This document shows, piece after piece, positions 12,630-24,588 of a stretch of 64,000 nt of DNA. A program made the position numbers and the translations under genes. The notes beneath the pieces were generated by a model that was not told the origin of the DNA, searched no databases, and worked only from the letters and a program-made list of their open reading frames with translations. The DNA lies in the NCBI GenBank assembly GCA_947069175.1, contig CAMTDV010000022.1, positions 36,297,476 to 36,361,475 of the forward strand, given 5' to 3'. Origin of the DNA: Scalesia atractyloides. Lineage: Eukaryota; Streptophyta; Magnoliopsida; Asterales; Asteraceae. Numbering within the stretch: position 1 is the stretch's first letter; each line of letters begins with the position of its first letter.

Positions 12630-13247
12630 ATGTTTGCAGCCCAAACTCAGCATTCGAGCCTGCGGGATGAAGTGAAGGAAAAGCTGAATGAGCTTATCGG
12701 AGATTACAATGTTGATCCGGTTGCTGACTATGTGATGCGTTTGCTTGATCGTGGAAGGCAAAAAGAGGATGTAAGGAATGATTTGAATAGCTTTTTGGGT
12801 GATAGCAAAGACTCTTTTGTATCTTGGTTATGGGATCGGTTACAATCAAACCAAGATCTCCAAGATCAATATGCAAAATCAACTGAGTCTAATCCTGAAG
12901 AAGTGTCTGAGCAGAAACCTCAACCACAGCAAGCAAGCATCAGTAGTCCAACACCCCAAACTCGACCTCAAGCCCAAATTAACACTGAAAAATCTAGCTC
13001 GTCCATTGACACAGTCAACTTTCTTTTGTGCACTGAACCTTGCAGGAATAGGGTTGCTCAACTCCGGGCTCTTAATTCCAACATAACCGATGAATACAAC
13101 AATGCAATGGCTCAGTGCATCAGCCTTCGAGAAAGCAACAAGTTACTCAAAGAAACGGTTGAAGCACAAAAGAAAGATATAGCTCAGCTCCACCTGGACG
13201 TAAATCAACAGAAATGTCGGGTCCATGATTACAAAACCAGATTATAA
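12630..13247 (+). CDS. Chimeric gag ORF with an N-terminal PWI-like (Nab2/ZC3H14-type) domain
   Basis: The frame is open from 12567, but I take the ATG at 12630 (MFAAQTQ) because the upstream residues look non-coding; that gives about 205 residues. Residues ~8-75 are helical and carry the pattern FLG-x5-FV-WLWD-L together with a preceding DYVMRLLDRG helix. I associate these with the N-terminal PWI-like domain of plant CCCH/Nab2-type poly(A) RNA-binding proteins. A Gln/Pro/Ser-rich linker follows (residues ~85-125). From ~140 onward comes a coiled-coil region (RVAQLRALNSNITDEYNN, LKETVEAQKKDIAQLHLDV) that looks like the gag of plant copia elements. The usual N-terminal gag domain seems to be replaced. 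The ORF ends at TAA 13245, just before the rest of gag. Function is unknown; it may be a captured host exon. Confidence 0.6.
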   Translation: MFAAQTQHSSLRDEVKEKLNELIGDYNVDPVADYVMRLLDRGRQKEDVRNDLNSFLGDSKDSFVSWLWDRLQSNQDLQDQYAKSTESNPEEVSEQKPQPQQASISSPTPQTRPQAQINTEKSSSSIDTVNFLLCTEPCRNRVAQLRALNSNITDEYNNAMAQCISLRESNKLLKETVEAQKKDIAQLHLDVNQQKCRVHDYKTRL

Positions 13248-13256
13248 TAAAAAACC

Positions 13257-14590
13257 ATGGAATGCGACTTGGTAAGAGTTGAGCTAGGACTTCTTACTGG
13301 AAAATATCAACAAAATGAAGTTAATATAAAGAAGTTTGATACATCCAACAACCTTGTTCAAGACGTGTGCAATGTGCAGCTGGCATATAAAGGGAACAAA
13401 GGGAAGGGTTTGGGATTCAATCAGGTTGCCCGCCGTATAATCACAACTACACAACAATGGTGTACGGCAAACCAAGTGATTATACTCCAGACGCACAGGA
13501 ACAATCTAGTGCTGTTGACTCTTCCAATGATTCTGCTGATGAAGACAGAGCTGAAGTGAACAAGACTCCATGTGCGCAAACTGAACAATCTGAACCTTCT
13601 GCTTCTGATGAAAAGGTTCAGAGCAAGCTAAAAGAGCAGAAAAGAGCAAATCGGATACGAAGAAAGCAGAAGTCCAACCGTCAAGGACAATCTCGCTCTC
13701 CTAAATCATCAGTGGCCAACAATAGCCCTCAAAAGGCTAATGTTGTGAAAAATGCTTTTGTTAAGCCGGTCATTAATGGCAAATGTGAAAATATGCTTTT
13801 GACCATGCTAGCAAAGCTTTTGGAAAGGTTGGGGAGATTTCTGAAAAAGATTTGCAGTCTAAACAAAATAAGAAAAATCAAAAGAAATCTTCACAACAGA
13901 AGAAGGCCCTTGCAAACGACAAGTACAGACATCCAAATTCCTCCTCGTCTGCGAGAAACGTGCAAGGATATCAAGCACAGAAGGGATCAGTTCATTCTTC
14001 AAGGCCTGCACGAGCAAATCAAGCTGATCAGAATGCTTTACATGTGAAAAGACAAACGTGCTTCAATTGCGGCATTCCTGGTCACATTGCTCGAAACTGT
14101 ACACGTGGTCCCCATGTTCTGTGTCATGCTAAAAATCAGAAGGTTACACCAAAGAATAACAATCATTCCAACCGATGAAGGTATCATCACCTAAGGCAAT
14201 GAAGAATGTGAATTCCAAGGTTAAACCTTCTGATGGGGATTGGAATGTTGCCAAAAACAAACGCAAGGCTGTTCAGAAACAAAAATCTTTTTCTAAAACG
14301 ACCAAACCTGAAACAGCACAGTTACTCAATCAAAGGCAACAACCGCGTTTGTTAAACCGAAACAGATTTGGAAACCCAAATCTAAATCAGCAGCAACATC
14401 ACCAATCCTCGAAACAAAAGGGGACTTGTATCTTAAAGAAGTGTCTTATTTTGATGCTTCAGGGAAACCCAGGACCACGATGGCCTGGGTCCCACTGTCT
14501 TACTAATCTCTTTATTTTCTCAGGAACAACCAAGGAGGAGCTGTTGACAATCTCTGGAGTGTTGATAGCGGTTCTTCCAGGGACATGAAG
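13257..14590 (+). pseudogene. Remainder of copia gag with zinc knuckle, frameshifted
   Basis: Four overlapping open frames (13257-13559, 13457-14047, 13852-14178, 14175-14588) follow one another and together read like one decayed gag. A coiled-coil end and the block ...NKGKGLGFNQV at ~13400 are typical of plant copia gag, followed by acidic and Lys/Arg-rich linkers. The zinc knuckle is CFNCGIPGHIARNC (14059-14100), a complete CX2CX4HX4C. The frame shifts near 13430, 13850 and 14180, and the first block is separated from the chimeric ORF only by stop codons at 13245-13250. The nucleic-acid-binding part would package the element's RNA if intact. Confidence 0.75.
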
Positions 14591-14690
14591 CATAACATCT
14601 CACTGTTGCAAAAAGGTTCAAATTTTTACGATTGTGATGTTTCCTTTGGAGGAGATGAGGTAAGAAAAGATCAGCAAAAAAGGGACAAAT
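14530..14690 (+). pseudogene. Copia protease remnant
   Basis: In one frame the sequence reads LWSVDSGSSRDM (about 14556-14592), the catalytic Asp-Ser-Gly of the copia aspartic protease in its usual surroundings. A fading match runs to about 14670. No integrase, reverse transcriptase or RNase H follows, so pol is deleted beyond this point. Confidence 0.65.
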
Positions 14691-16500
14691 TTGAATTTCG
14701 TGCTTTAATTTGAAATTGATTAGTTTTTAATCTAATGACGGAACGGTTAAGCAAAAACAACTAAAATATTTTCCTTTTCTTTTTGTTTAAAACTTTGTGC
14801 ATATGTTTTCTTTATTAGGTAAATTTGTGCATAAAGTATGATGCACAAATTTAGGGGGGAAGATGGCGATATAGGTATATATGTATTGTTTGAGGGGGAG
14901 AAAATTTGAAAAATACAAAAAACATTATTTGAAAAACAAAATAAAAAAATAAAAAATAAAAAGTCATGGGAAATGAAATGAATATTCGTGATAAAGGGCA
15001 TGACTGACACATGTAAGGTGTCGTAGCTGAAAAGACTAGGATCTAATATGGTATGTCGGTAGGCTTTACGCTCAAAGTGATTAAAAGATACTAAGTGATA
15101 TAAACATAACGAACTATGTATCTTGTGGGTAACATACCATCGACGTATGATTTCATGGTCTTAAATCTTGCGTTGATAGATAGCCAACATCTGAGGTTTC
15201 GGGTCTTTATGTTGTTGAGTCATCCGGGGATATCTTGGCTGCCCTTCTGTTGCATCCAGATTATGTGAGGACCTAGGCACAGTCATGATATCTTTAAAAG
15301 AGCCAAAATAAAAGGGCCAAAACCTTAAAAGAAAGGAAATCTCATTATGAGAAAATTCCATGAATCCAAACATACCAAATAAGGTATATGCCTAACCCTC
15401 ACCAGATACTATTGGTCACTCTGCTGTACGGAAGTACTGACCTGTTCACCAATAGTCTGACATTGTAAAAGACAAAGGATGATCTCAGTATATTCACCTG
15501 CTATGATGAATCATTGTGCTTACCTTGATCGTGGGGGTATGTCATGATATGGGACACATGGGTATTATAGTATAATACTACCTGAAGCATATCACGAAGT
15601 TGAAAAATGAAAGTTGAGCGTTAAAGTTCAAGTGGACAAACATATTGGCAATCTCATAGACCAGTCTGAATAAGTTCGCACCGAAAGGTGTTCCTTGGTC
15701 TGCTTGAAAACGATTTTGATCCCATTGCAGTTGCATAGTTGTAACTATTGAGTTAGTTTCTTTGTTACTTGTGTTTCTATTTATATTCTTATATTTTAAA
15801 GAAAAAATTAAAAAAATAGAAAATTCAAAAATCCAAAAATAGAGTGCTTTTTGTTTTATTAAAAATTATTAACCGTTCTTGAAGATTTGACTAATCATCG
15901 AAAGATGAAAGAAATTTGAATTCTGATTCGAGTACAAGTACTTGGAAGTACCAAGTGTTCATGTGGTACTCTCCCTGTTGCATAAGAATGTTTTGCTTAT
16001 AAATTTTGAGAATTATGCAAATCTTGATTTAAATCAAGAAACAGGGATTGCTGAAATTGAGATGCTGTTAATTGTCGACAAAGCATGAAGTGTCACAACA
16101 GCAAAGTGTACCTGAGTCAGAAGAACCAGATTCCAATCATCGTCTGACAGTGATAGTACATTTGAAGAAGTACCTGAGAACCTTGCTGAAGAGAAGATTG
16201 AAAAACGATTCTGGTTTCTGCATTGAAAGAGATAGTAAATTGAAGAAGAAAAGAGATGCTGAGATTCCTCCTCTCGCATTCTTTTTTACAAAGATGTTTC
16301 AAGCAAAGCTGATCGAGATCCTGATATGAAGCTAACCACAAGAGCTGAAGAAAGATACCCAGTGCTGAAAGTACGTTGAAGTATGATGTCCAAGAAGTAT
16401 CAGACTGAGTTCCACAACACTTACAGCATAGCGACAACCATAGATTCTGTTGAAGACGTTGCTGAATTTGCATTATGAAGACAATTTGATGCATCAATCT
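14691..16500 (+). other. Region between gag-protease and 3' LTR, no recognised gene
   Basis: Contains an internal purine tract, TTTAGGGGGGAAGATGG (14851-14867), much like the one at the 3' LTR; Sirevirus-type copia elements often carry extra copies of this tract. Short open frames at 16072-16329 (plus strand, Lys/Glu-rich) could be remnants of a downstream ORF or of captured sequence. I recognise none of them. Confidence 0.5.
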
Positions 16501-16510
16501 AGGGGGAGAT
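16498..16510 (+). other. Polypurine tract of the nested copia
   Basis: TCTAGGGGGAGAT abuts the 3' LTR start TGTTAGG. Confidence 0.8.
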
Positions 16511-16910
16511 TGTTAGGTCCTAGAACTGTGAGACTGAAGCATCAAATGTATTTAACGTCTATGGCAGTTAACTGGGTTTAACTAGGTTTGGACCTTGAAT
16601 AGGTCATTTGGGCATGCCATAGGCCATGTGGGCCAGGCAAGCCCATTAGGGTTATGCCTTACCTTAGGTATATAAGCTTAGCTTATGTCATTTCTAGGGT
16701 TAAGCTTTTGGGATTTCTCTAGGGAGAATCTCCATCTTGTACCTGAGGATTTTGCTTATTCAAGTAATAGAATCGTGTGCAAGGTGTTAAAGTGAATTCG
16801 TATTGTTTTTCATTATTTTCAGTTTTTCTTGAAGATCACCAAGTTTGGATTCCGCCCATCCTAGGTGATTGTGTGATATCAGTGTTAGATCCGGATTAAT
16901 GGGACTTACA
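16511..16910 (+). repeat. Nested copia 3' LTR
   Basis: 400 bases ending GGGACTTACA, followed by the CTTAC target duplication. It lacks a 15-base stretch present in the 5' copy. Confidence 0.9.
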
Positions 16911-16915
16911 CTTAC

Positions 16916-18378
16916 AATGAGTGCACAAGTTTCTTGAAGATTATGGAAGAAAATGAAGCTCTTTAGGAAGTCCTAATGATCTCCATCCTTGTTAGCTTCT
17001 TTAGGGGTCTTGTTTAAGCTTCAAAAGGTGTAAAAAGTGGTGGATTGTGGTGGCTAAATGGTGGTCTATGGTGGAGGTGGTGGAGCCGTGAGGTAGGGGA
17101 AGAAAAGGAAAGAAAATGTTGCAAATTTTTGGATGAATAAATGTGATAAGATCATGTGAATCTTTATATATAATCATGCTATCTTTCAAGTCCATCAAGT
17201 ATCCAATACACCATACTTAAGATCTTAATTTTTCAACCAAAATCAAGTGGGTGGAGCCCACATGGGGGAGGGGGTTAAGTGTAAATATTTATTATAACAT
17301 GTGTTTTTTATTAGATATTTAGGTAATTAGTTTAAGTATGGTGATCAGGGGTTGATCTTGTATCATAAGCATGAGACTTGAGTTTTTTATGTATTTACAT
17401 GGTATTTAATCCACATGATTCTCCAATATAAGTTTCGGATGACGGTTACGTCGCTAGATCGCTCATCGTCGTAATATTCACTAATAAGCGGAACTATTTA
17501 TTTAGTACCGGAAGCCTTTGTTTTTGACTACCACAACTAATATGGTGTCTAATAGTGCATTTCTGATCCAAAAATATGCGTGACTAGTTCGCTAGACGAA
17601 TATACGATGAGTTAGGATGGCCGATATGTCTTTCGTTCGACCGTTCAATCGATAGCGGCACTTTTATGTTCTGTCGTCGAACTTTTACGAAAGTTGTGTT
17701 TCCGTGACCTCATGTTAGTGATTCCGAGTTCCAAATAATGCTTAACTAGTTCACTAGACGCTCGGATGAGGCTATCGGCCACTAAAATATTCGTCGTTTC
17801 GAAAATCGACCGCTTTCCGGTCGAATTGTGCCCTGTTTGACGAATGACCGGAAACGATGTCGTTTGTGCATTTTTGCTATTCTTACATTATTTTAGGGCG
17901 TTTAACATTGTTTTATTCTTATCTTGACATTCGGAATCCTCCGAATTAGTCTTGCGGACAAATCGACATTTGTTGCCTTTTTGGTCGAAACGGACAATTT
18001 TGCAATTTAGGCGTTGTACCAGAAAGTTATGTATTACTGTAATGGTTGATCTCAAATATGTGTTTTCATTTGTATATGGACTCAGGTATGGCATTAACAT
18101 GCCGTTATTTCTTGTCCTGATTCGTTTCAGCGGGTTTACCGACACAGTTAGTGTCACCGCAATTAGTGCGCCCAACACTTTCTATCAACACTTTTAGGGC
18201 ATTGTTTTGGTCTGTTTCTCATTGTAACGGAAACCAGTATATGTTATGATCAGGTTTACTTTCCCTAATGATGTACGACTCAGTTTTGAAATTAAATTAC
18301 GATAACTATGCATGAGATTATAATATGAAATTAGTGATTAAATTGTACGGAATTACCAGTTATTTGCCATTTGTCACA
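16916..18378 (-). repeat. Distal part of the interrupted gypsy LTR
   Basis: LTR sequence resuming after the nested copia. It includes a TGGTGG-rich patch (17037-17110) and a long CG-dinucleotide-containing AT-rich stretch with repeated TCGCTAGACG / TTCACTAGACGC motifs (17450-17870). Open frames here are short and domainless. Confidence 0.5.
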
Positions 18379-18383
18379 TCGAA

Positions 18384-21300
18384 TATCAATATTATAATGA
18401 TAGTCATGATGAGATCGACCACCAAAAGTGGTAAACTAGTGATTACATAACATGATGGTTTGAACTTTGAAGTTATAATACATTTTTTCATATCTTATGT
18501 TTTGTATTACATACGTGCAAGTAATACATATACAATATCATAAACCATAAGTTTATGGATCATGATTATTTACTTTATTGATATGACCGGTTAGACCACA
18601 CCGAGTCAATGATGATGTGAAATATAATGAAGAACTTGAAGATTCTTCTAGTTGATAACATATTATGTTTGCTCTTAAGGGAAATTATTTATTTGCCAAT
18701 TAATGGTATAAATCCCTAAAATATTATGGAATGAATGATGGATGTATATATCCAAACATGATACCGTTTAGTGTTTTTAAATTGATGCATCGTCTAAAAT
18801 GGTCATCAAATTTACAACTTGAAGTTGTGTGTAGCTTAGCTAATGAGATAGCAAGCATATTATTCCATATTATCATATTTATGATGGTTATAACATTGAA
18901 TTTAGTATCAATGTTACTAATGATTTTTGGAATAAGTATTGAACTTTCTAAATGCTTAAGACACAAATTGCTTTTGTTGAAGACGATGATCAAACGTCTA
19001 CAAATTGATTGCAAAGCCAATAATCAAGAGAGCAAAAGTTCATATTTGAGCACATGTGATTTTACATGCGGTAACATTATTTCAAATTAAGCCAACATGT
19101 TGTAATAGTTTCTCTCCATTATAGTTGGTTTTGGTCAGGAACCAAATATTTCCCATCAAACTTTTTATTGTGCGGTATACATTGGAATTGATCCATCACA
19201 ATGCATAAAGATTGAAACTCAAATAATATTGGGAATATATGTTGGATGAAAATACTATTTATGATTACATACTTAGAGCAATTAACGAGAGATTTATTTA
19301 TGGCTCGTTAAATCTTACTTTAAGTAAATTAACATTTTCAACATTAGGGGGAGATTAATGGCAATTGAAAAAGGAATGGGTATGGATGAATAAATTGTGT
19401 GAACAAGAATTTCAAAAGATAATTCGTTACCTAGATTAAAGAATCAATCACCAGACATGTTAACTGACCTAAATACAGTGACTAAGTACATCACGTAGTC
19501 AACTGCTAATGCTCCAATTCAGTTAATTGTCCTAGTAGGGCAAACCATATATTAATGAGTCTATTGCACGCCTGAAGCGTGGTAGACTAGTCGATTCCAA
19601 GAAACTAAAAATTTCTCGAAAAATTGGAGCAAGTAATGAAGAAAATGGTCAAGTCGAGGTTATAGTAAAAAAAAGCTTTCTTGAAGAGACATTAGACATG
19701 ATGGTTCTAGAAGAAACTCAGGTACCTGAAATAAATAGCTCTTAGTAAATTATATCATGTCTAGGAGTGTATGGAATCGAAATAAAATCGACGTCGTTAT
19801 ACTTTTGTATATATAGCGCTTGAAAAGATGAAATGATGAGGATCAATATTTAAAATCTGCCTATGAATAAATACACCGAAATGATTGGCCAAAATGGAAC
19901 GACGCAAATGAGGCAAAGATGAATTCTCTATTGAAACGGAAAGCTTACGGGCCAGTAGTCCATAAAAAAGTTGTAAAATATATTTAATATAATTAGGTCT
20001 TTTATGTGGATCAATAATTGATGGCACAAGGATTTCGCAAAGACCTATGATTAATTATGTGGAGACGTATTCTCCAGTGTGGATGCAATAGCTTTCCATT
20101 ATTTAATTAGTCTGGTAATATAAAGAGAGAATTGATATGCGTCTTATAAATGTTATGTATCATTTAGATACTAAAGTTTACATGCAAGTCCTTGAAGGAT
20201 TTAAATTATGTAATTCATGTAAAGTAAGTTCTTGAGAACAATATGATCATTGTATACAGATTCATTTTGAATACGATTGAACTCCTGATGAGTTTCTTAA
20301 AGCAATTGAGTTCTTTAAAGGTGAATCAAAACATCTTAACGATGTAATTCTTATGCACCAATAAACATACATTGAAAACTTGTACACAGTGATTGTGATA
20401 TCTCAATATATAGTGTACACGCATGGTACAATATGGATTTTGGAGATAAAAGCAAGTGTTCATGACACTTTTACATGATATAGATATCTATGTGTTAAAT
20501 GGGCAAATTTATATAGCAAAACTCCTGAAGAGTGAAAGCACATGCATATATGGATAAGATGGAACGAATTCCCTTATGGATTGATAATGCTAGAAGCATT
20601 GATGTCAAAACCTCAAGAACATACTATATGAAGTTGAAAAAATATGTATGGACTAAAATTGTCGAGTCAAATATGATATAATTGACTCACTAGTGAGCTC
20701 GAAAACGAGAAATACATATGGTGAAGTTGGTCCATTTGTTTTCATTAAAAGAAAGATATGAGGTGTACAAGTATTGCAACATATGTTTATGATGTCATTG
20801 AATCTCCACAAGAGAAAAAAAAGAGCTCAAATATTTAAGCAAGAATTTGCAAATGAAATACAATATTGCAAATTTATGGCTCGATACGTATGACATATGT
20901 TTGTATTATAATCCATCAATCATAATACATCTAGAAAATGTTGGACATTTTCATATGGACAAGCTTTTGGTGTAAGTACATTTAATGATGTTCAAATATT
21001 TGATATAGATAAAAATGACTTTTATCATCTATCAAAGAATCAAAGATCCTTGGTCATGAAGTACCATAATTCAATACAAATTGTATTAATATATCTTGCT
21101 AGCTATACACGAACATATACCATTAAATTCATTGGCAAGATTTAACTCGTGTACGACAAGGAGATAGTGTAATGAGTAAAACATTTATTTTCTATACCCT
21201 TAAGGTATGAAAGGTATGGGTTCATATTTTACAAACCCGTCAACAAGTTTGGTTAGTTTTGTAAATGCAGGGATTATAACAAAACACATTCATGGATCTT

Positions 21301-21460
21301 ATGGTATCTACTTACAAGAGGAGGTAATTAAAGTTTTATATGAAGATCCTACATCAAGTTCATTAATAGATTGCACATCAAGCGACAAATCACTCACTAC
21401 AAAAGTTTTTCAACAACTTTCATAGAAGATTGGCACTTGTTACTTGAAATGATACATATT
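18384..21460 (+). pseudogene. Copia integrase, reverse transcriptase and RNase H remnants
   Basis: Translating by eye with many stops and shifts, I can follow copia pol. The end of integrase reads CAVYIGIDPSQ...LGIYVG (~19168-19245). A linker follows (...SPDMLTDLNTVTK, ~19450; ...LKRGRLVDSKKLK, ~19570). The start of RT reads WPKWNDANEAKMNSL...GPVV (~19880-19960), and further RT pieces run to ~20220. An end-of-pol segment at 21207-21425 is partly open. The downstream block TTGGGTTTTCCTAGCAAGG (~21513) is a conserved 3' end of plant copia elements. No catalytic motif is intact, so the element cannot encode its own enzymes. Confidence 0.75.
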
Positions 21461-21461
21461 A

Positions 21462-21609
21462 TATTGAGGGGGAGACAATACGCGTTGCACTCTTTTTCCC
21501 TTAGTTGAGGTTTTGTCCGATTGGGTTTTCCTAGCAAGGTTTTTAATGAGGCAACATCATTAAGCATATTAAAGAATAGTATTCCATCATGTGGATAGTC
21601 AAGGGGGAG
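21462..21609 (+). other. Two polypurine tracts upstream of the copia 3' LTR
   Basis: TTGAGGGGGAGA (21463-21474) and AAGGGGGAG (21601-21609). The second abuts the LTR and is the likely primer for plus-strand synthesis; the first may be a spare. Confidence 0.7.
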
Positions 21610-21881
21610 TGTTATGAATGTATCCATTATGTAGTGACTTTCCACATGTATAACCCCTATCTATGAATGCATCCATTATGTAGTGACCTTCCACATGTAT
21701 AACCCCTTTCTCTTATTTACTGTTGTACTAATGTGAGTGCCTATATATAATGGCATTTGTATATGATGTTAGATGAATGAATAAGAATTCTCCATGTTCT
21801 ATTCTCTAAATGATTTCATAGTGTAGCTCTCATGTTTATATACATATATATTAGTTGCTAATAGACCGTTGTTTCACAACA
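21610..21881 (+). repeat. Copia 3' LTR
   Basis: 272 bases, TGTTATGAATG to TTTCACAACA, followed by the ATTAA target duplication. Confidence 0.9.
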
Positions 21882-21886
21882 ATTAA

Positions 21887-22787
21887 TACTTATTTAAAGG
21901 AAAATTTGAGTTGTTCTATGTTTATGATGACAAATATAATATATTTTTGAGACTTACATTTCAAACTTGTTAATTAATATCTATATATAATGAAGATCTT
22001 TAATTAGAAAAAGATTCGTATTTATAATTAAGTAGTAAAGTGGGATAGGAAAACTAAAAAATAGATAACTCTAATTACACGTCTCCTTCGGTTTATTTTA
22101 TTTTATTTATAGATATAGATCATTGTAATTTAATACAACTAATAATTACTAAAATAAATTATATTATATTTTTTAAACATTTAATAGTAAAATTTTAAAA
22201 CAATAAATAATTAAATAGGACTACTAAATTATCCTGTATACTAAATAAAAAGTCGATAGTGAATCCACCTCCCGACTTTGGCTCTTCGGGTATAGCAATG
22301 GTTGTTTTGGGCCTTATGTTTTATGTTTGTTTCATGTAGACCCTTAATGTTTGGTGTTTTTTTTTTTTTTGACCCCTTGTCCAATAATGACATAAGACGG
22401 TGCTTGTTTATAGTGTCATACACGTTTTTTATTTTTGATGCTTCATTTTATCTCTCTAGGGTGTTTTCTTCTCCGGCAATTATTGGGTCGGTTTAGGTTT
22501 AATCTTCAGTAAACCTCTTTATTTACTTATACGTATGTTATATATGTACGGCGTTTTCTTTGTCGGTGTTTATGTGTTGTTAGGTCTTTTTCTACTTTTG
22601 TTCTTACGATTGTGGTAGCGACGAATATCTACTAAGTTTCCGCATGCCCTTTATTTATTTTGGGTTTGTGTTTATCGTTGATGTACACATTTTTCTTTGA
22701 GTTTTAAACTTTCTTGAAAGTTGTAATATTGGATGTATGTTCAGTTTGTGGTTGTCGGATTGTCTTTTGTGGGTTTGTTGAATTTTG
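21887..22787. other. Intergenic AT-rich sequence, no gene
   Basis: Nothing recognisable beyond a T12 tract at about 22358. It continues at 42727 on the far side of the gypsy element, as the shared GTTTT duplication shows. Confidence 0.5.
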
Positions 22788-22792
22788 GTTTT

Positions 22793-24571
22793 TGTAACAT
22801 CCAAAAATCTATATATATGTCAATATGTTAAGATAAAGTATATGCAAACATAAATGTTGCCTAATGTGACTAAGATTAAGACTCTAGTACAATGTAAATA
22901 GAGTTTTAAATTAAAGAATAGTTTTGACCAAAATAACATAAACATAAAACTATAGGGGCCAAAACTGGATATAATAGAAAGACGTTAAATAAAAATCAAA
23001 AGACACAAACTTCGGGTGTGTGTATCGACTGAGAAGAAGAAGAAGTAAGGGGAAACCCTTGGTTAATAAAATCTATTGATTAGGAGGAGAATTGAAGCCC
23101 AAGTTTATGCATGAACCAAAATTGGTGATCATCTAGGTGTTCTAATCATCAAGTAAGTTGCATTTTACGTTTTAGTGTATTGATAAAGTGGGTTATGTGT
23201 AATCCAAGAGTGTTTGATGAAATTAAACATGAATACTAGTTAGTAACAACATGTAGAAGATGAACTATGTCTAAAATTTGATTGTTTTGATGATTTGATT
23301 GAAACCCATTTGAAGAAGAATGTTGATAAAACATAATGATTCAATAAGATGTTATAGGTTGATGTTTGATGTATGATATCTGTAATTGTTAAATAGGATT
23401 AGTATTAAATGAATAAATTGTATGAAACTAGTTGATTTGATGAATCTTGATATGATCGGGTAGATTATACATGAGAACACTAGCACATGATGCTTAAAGT
23501 GATGTACGCATACCAAGTGTTTGACAAGATGCCTAAGAGACGATATGAACTGAAAGTTAGTAGCTTATAATTATAACGAAAATTGAACTAGATATGGGTT
23601 AAGTTGTAAAAGCGAGCTATGAGTAATATGGATGGCATAAAAGTGGACAAGTAATCTAAATGTGAATGGATTATGTGTAGGAGTGAAAGAAGAAGGAACG
23701 AGCTCGGAGAAACGACTAAAAACACAAGACCAAGGTACGTTTTATTCTCACTTGTAGATAATGTTTGGTTGTAATTGAACTATCTAATAGCTTCATGAAG
23801 GATTATAGTTGTTGTGCTACGACTAAAGAGTTGTCAAGGAATCGATAAATTAATTAGAATGTAGAAAGTAAAAGAACGATTTCGCGTTGATTCGTGTTGA
23901 ACGGGTCAACTGGACAAGAATGTAGAAAGTAAAAGAATGATTTCGTGTTGACTCATGTTGAACGGGTTAACCGGACAAGAATGTAGAAAGTAAAAGAATG
24001 ATTTCGCATTGACTCGAGTTGAACGAGTCAACCGGACAAGTAATTTGGATGAGAATGTGAAAGTAAGATTTCGAGTTGATCTAAAATGGGTCAACCAAGT
24101 AAGAATAAGAATGTAAAAGCATGGTTTTGAGTTGAATCGTATTGAACGATCAACCGAATAAGAATATGAAAGTTGAACGGTGATTGTGATAATAGAATAA
24201 CCCTTTGAAATTTTAATAAATATTCAGATAAATTGTTAACCGAACTTTTGTGATTTTTTTATGTAAAACTTCTACCTAACATTGCGCCTCTCTTGGAACG
24301 AACACTCTTTACCCTCTCCACGCTTTCAGTTATGATAATGACAAACGGGTCAAATTACTTTTGGTTTGTAAATGATGAATTTTGCTTCCGAAATTCTTTT
24401 GTAAGAAAATGAATTAACCTTAGTAGTTAGTAGTTTAAATTTCATGTCGTCGAAACATTTGGTGGCTGCGTTTATTGTATAAAACTTAAGGTTAAAATGG
24501 GAATTTTTAAGTTATGTTTTAAAGTTCGAAATTTTACAACTATTTGTTCATAAAACTAGAACGGCATTACA
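22793..24571 (+). repeat. Outer gypsy 5' LTR
   Basis: 1779 bases, matching the 3' copy. It carries at 23860-24140 a ~68-base tandem unit (about four copies: AGAATGTAGAAAGTAAAAGA, then a gTTGA/GTCAAC-bearing part) and a TTTGGATTTTTGGGATGTTACA-like start that is common in this group. Confidence 0.9.
23860..24140 (+). repeat. LTR minisatellite with TTGAC/GTCAA motifs
   Basis: About four imperfect ~68-base units, each with AGAATGTAGAAAGTAAAAGA, a GATTTCG-TTGACTC part and GGGTCAACTGGAC. The same array is at 42000-42250 in the 3' LTR. Each unit holds one or two TTGAC cores on either strand. Confidence 0.8.
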
Positions 24572-24573
24572 AG

Positions 24574-24588
24574 TTGTTATCAGAGCCC
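24574..24588 (+). other. Outer gypsy primer-binding site (degenerate)
   Basis: TTGTTATCAGAGCCC follows the 5' LTR. It differs from the standard initiator-Met site TGGTATCAGAGCC by one base in the matching part. Confidence 0.75.

Larger units (their letters stand above)
11345..16910 (+). mobile_element. Copia (Sirevirus-like) element lacking most of pol, nested in the gypsy LTR
   Basis: Direct terminal repeats (11345-11759 and 16511-16910) start TGTTAGGTCC and end TTTACA or CTTACA. They are flanked by the perfect target duplication CTTAC at 11340-11344 and 16911-16915. An initiator-Met-tRNA primer site follows the 5' LTR and a purine tract, AGGGGGAGAT, precedes the 3' LTR. Inside are a repetitive leader, a chimeric gag ORF, a gag remainder with zinc knuckle, a protease remnant, and about 1.9 kb without reverse transcriptase or integrase. 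The LTRs are very alike apart from a 15-base length difference, so this is the youngest layer of the left-hand nest. It could move only with help. Confidence 0.9.
8368..18378 (-). mobile_element. Long gypsy-type solo LTR split by a copia insertion
   Basis: It starts TGTTACACCC next to TCAAA (8363-8367). The best end I can find is GTCACA at 18378 followed by TCGAA, which gives a target duplication with one mismatch; the left end is firm and the right end is tentative. Minus the nested element it is about 4.4 kb. It shares a long diverged stretch with 55578-59678: 'AAGTTGGCGAGTTCATA', the 'GGGATCACAAAAG' block, 'CCAGGAGTGGAGCG', and the same GGGCCTAGCCCATG minisatellite. In the other copy a primer-binding site lies to the left, so the sense strand is minus. 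No internal coding region is present, so I call it a solo LTR. Confidence 0.6.
5832..21881 (+). mobile_element. Ty1/copia retrotransposon, decayed, with nested insertions
   Basis: It is bounded by two 272-base direct repeats (TG...CA) and by the 5-base target duplication ATTAA at 5827-5831 and 21882-21886. A primer-binding-like site follows the 5' LTR, and an AAGGGGGAG polypurine tract precedes the 3' LTR. The two LTRs differ at about 11 positions by eye. Without the nested 10 kb the element is about 6.0 kb. Its pol region is recognisable only as a stop-ridden remnant downstream of the nested insertion. The order is LTR, primer site, leader/gag region, nested gypsy LTR, integrase-RT-RNase H remnants, LTR. 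Confidence 0.9.
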
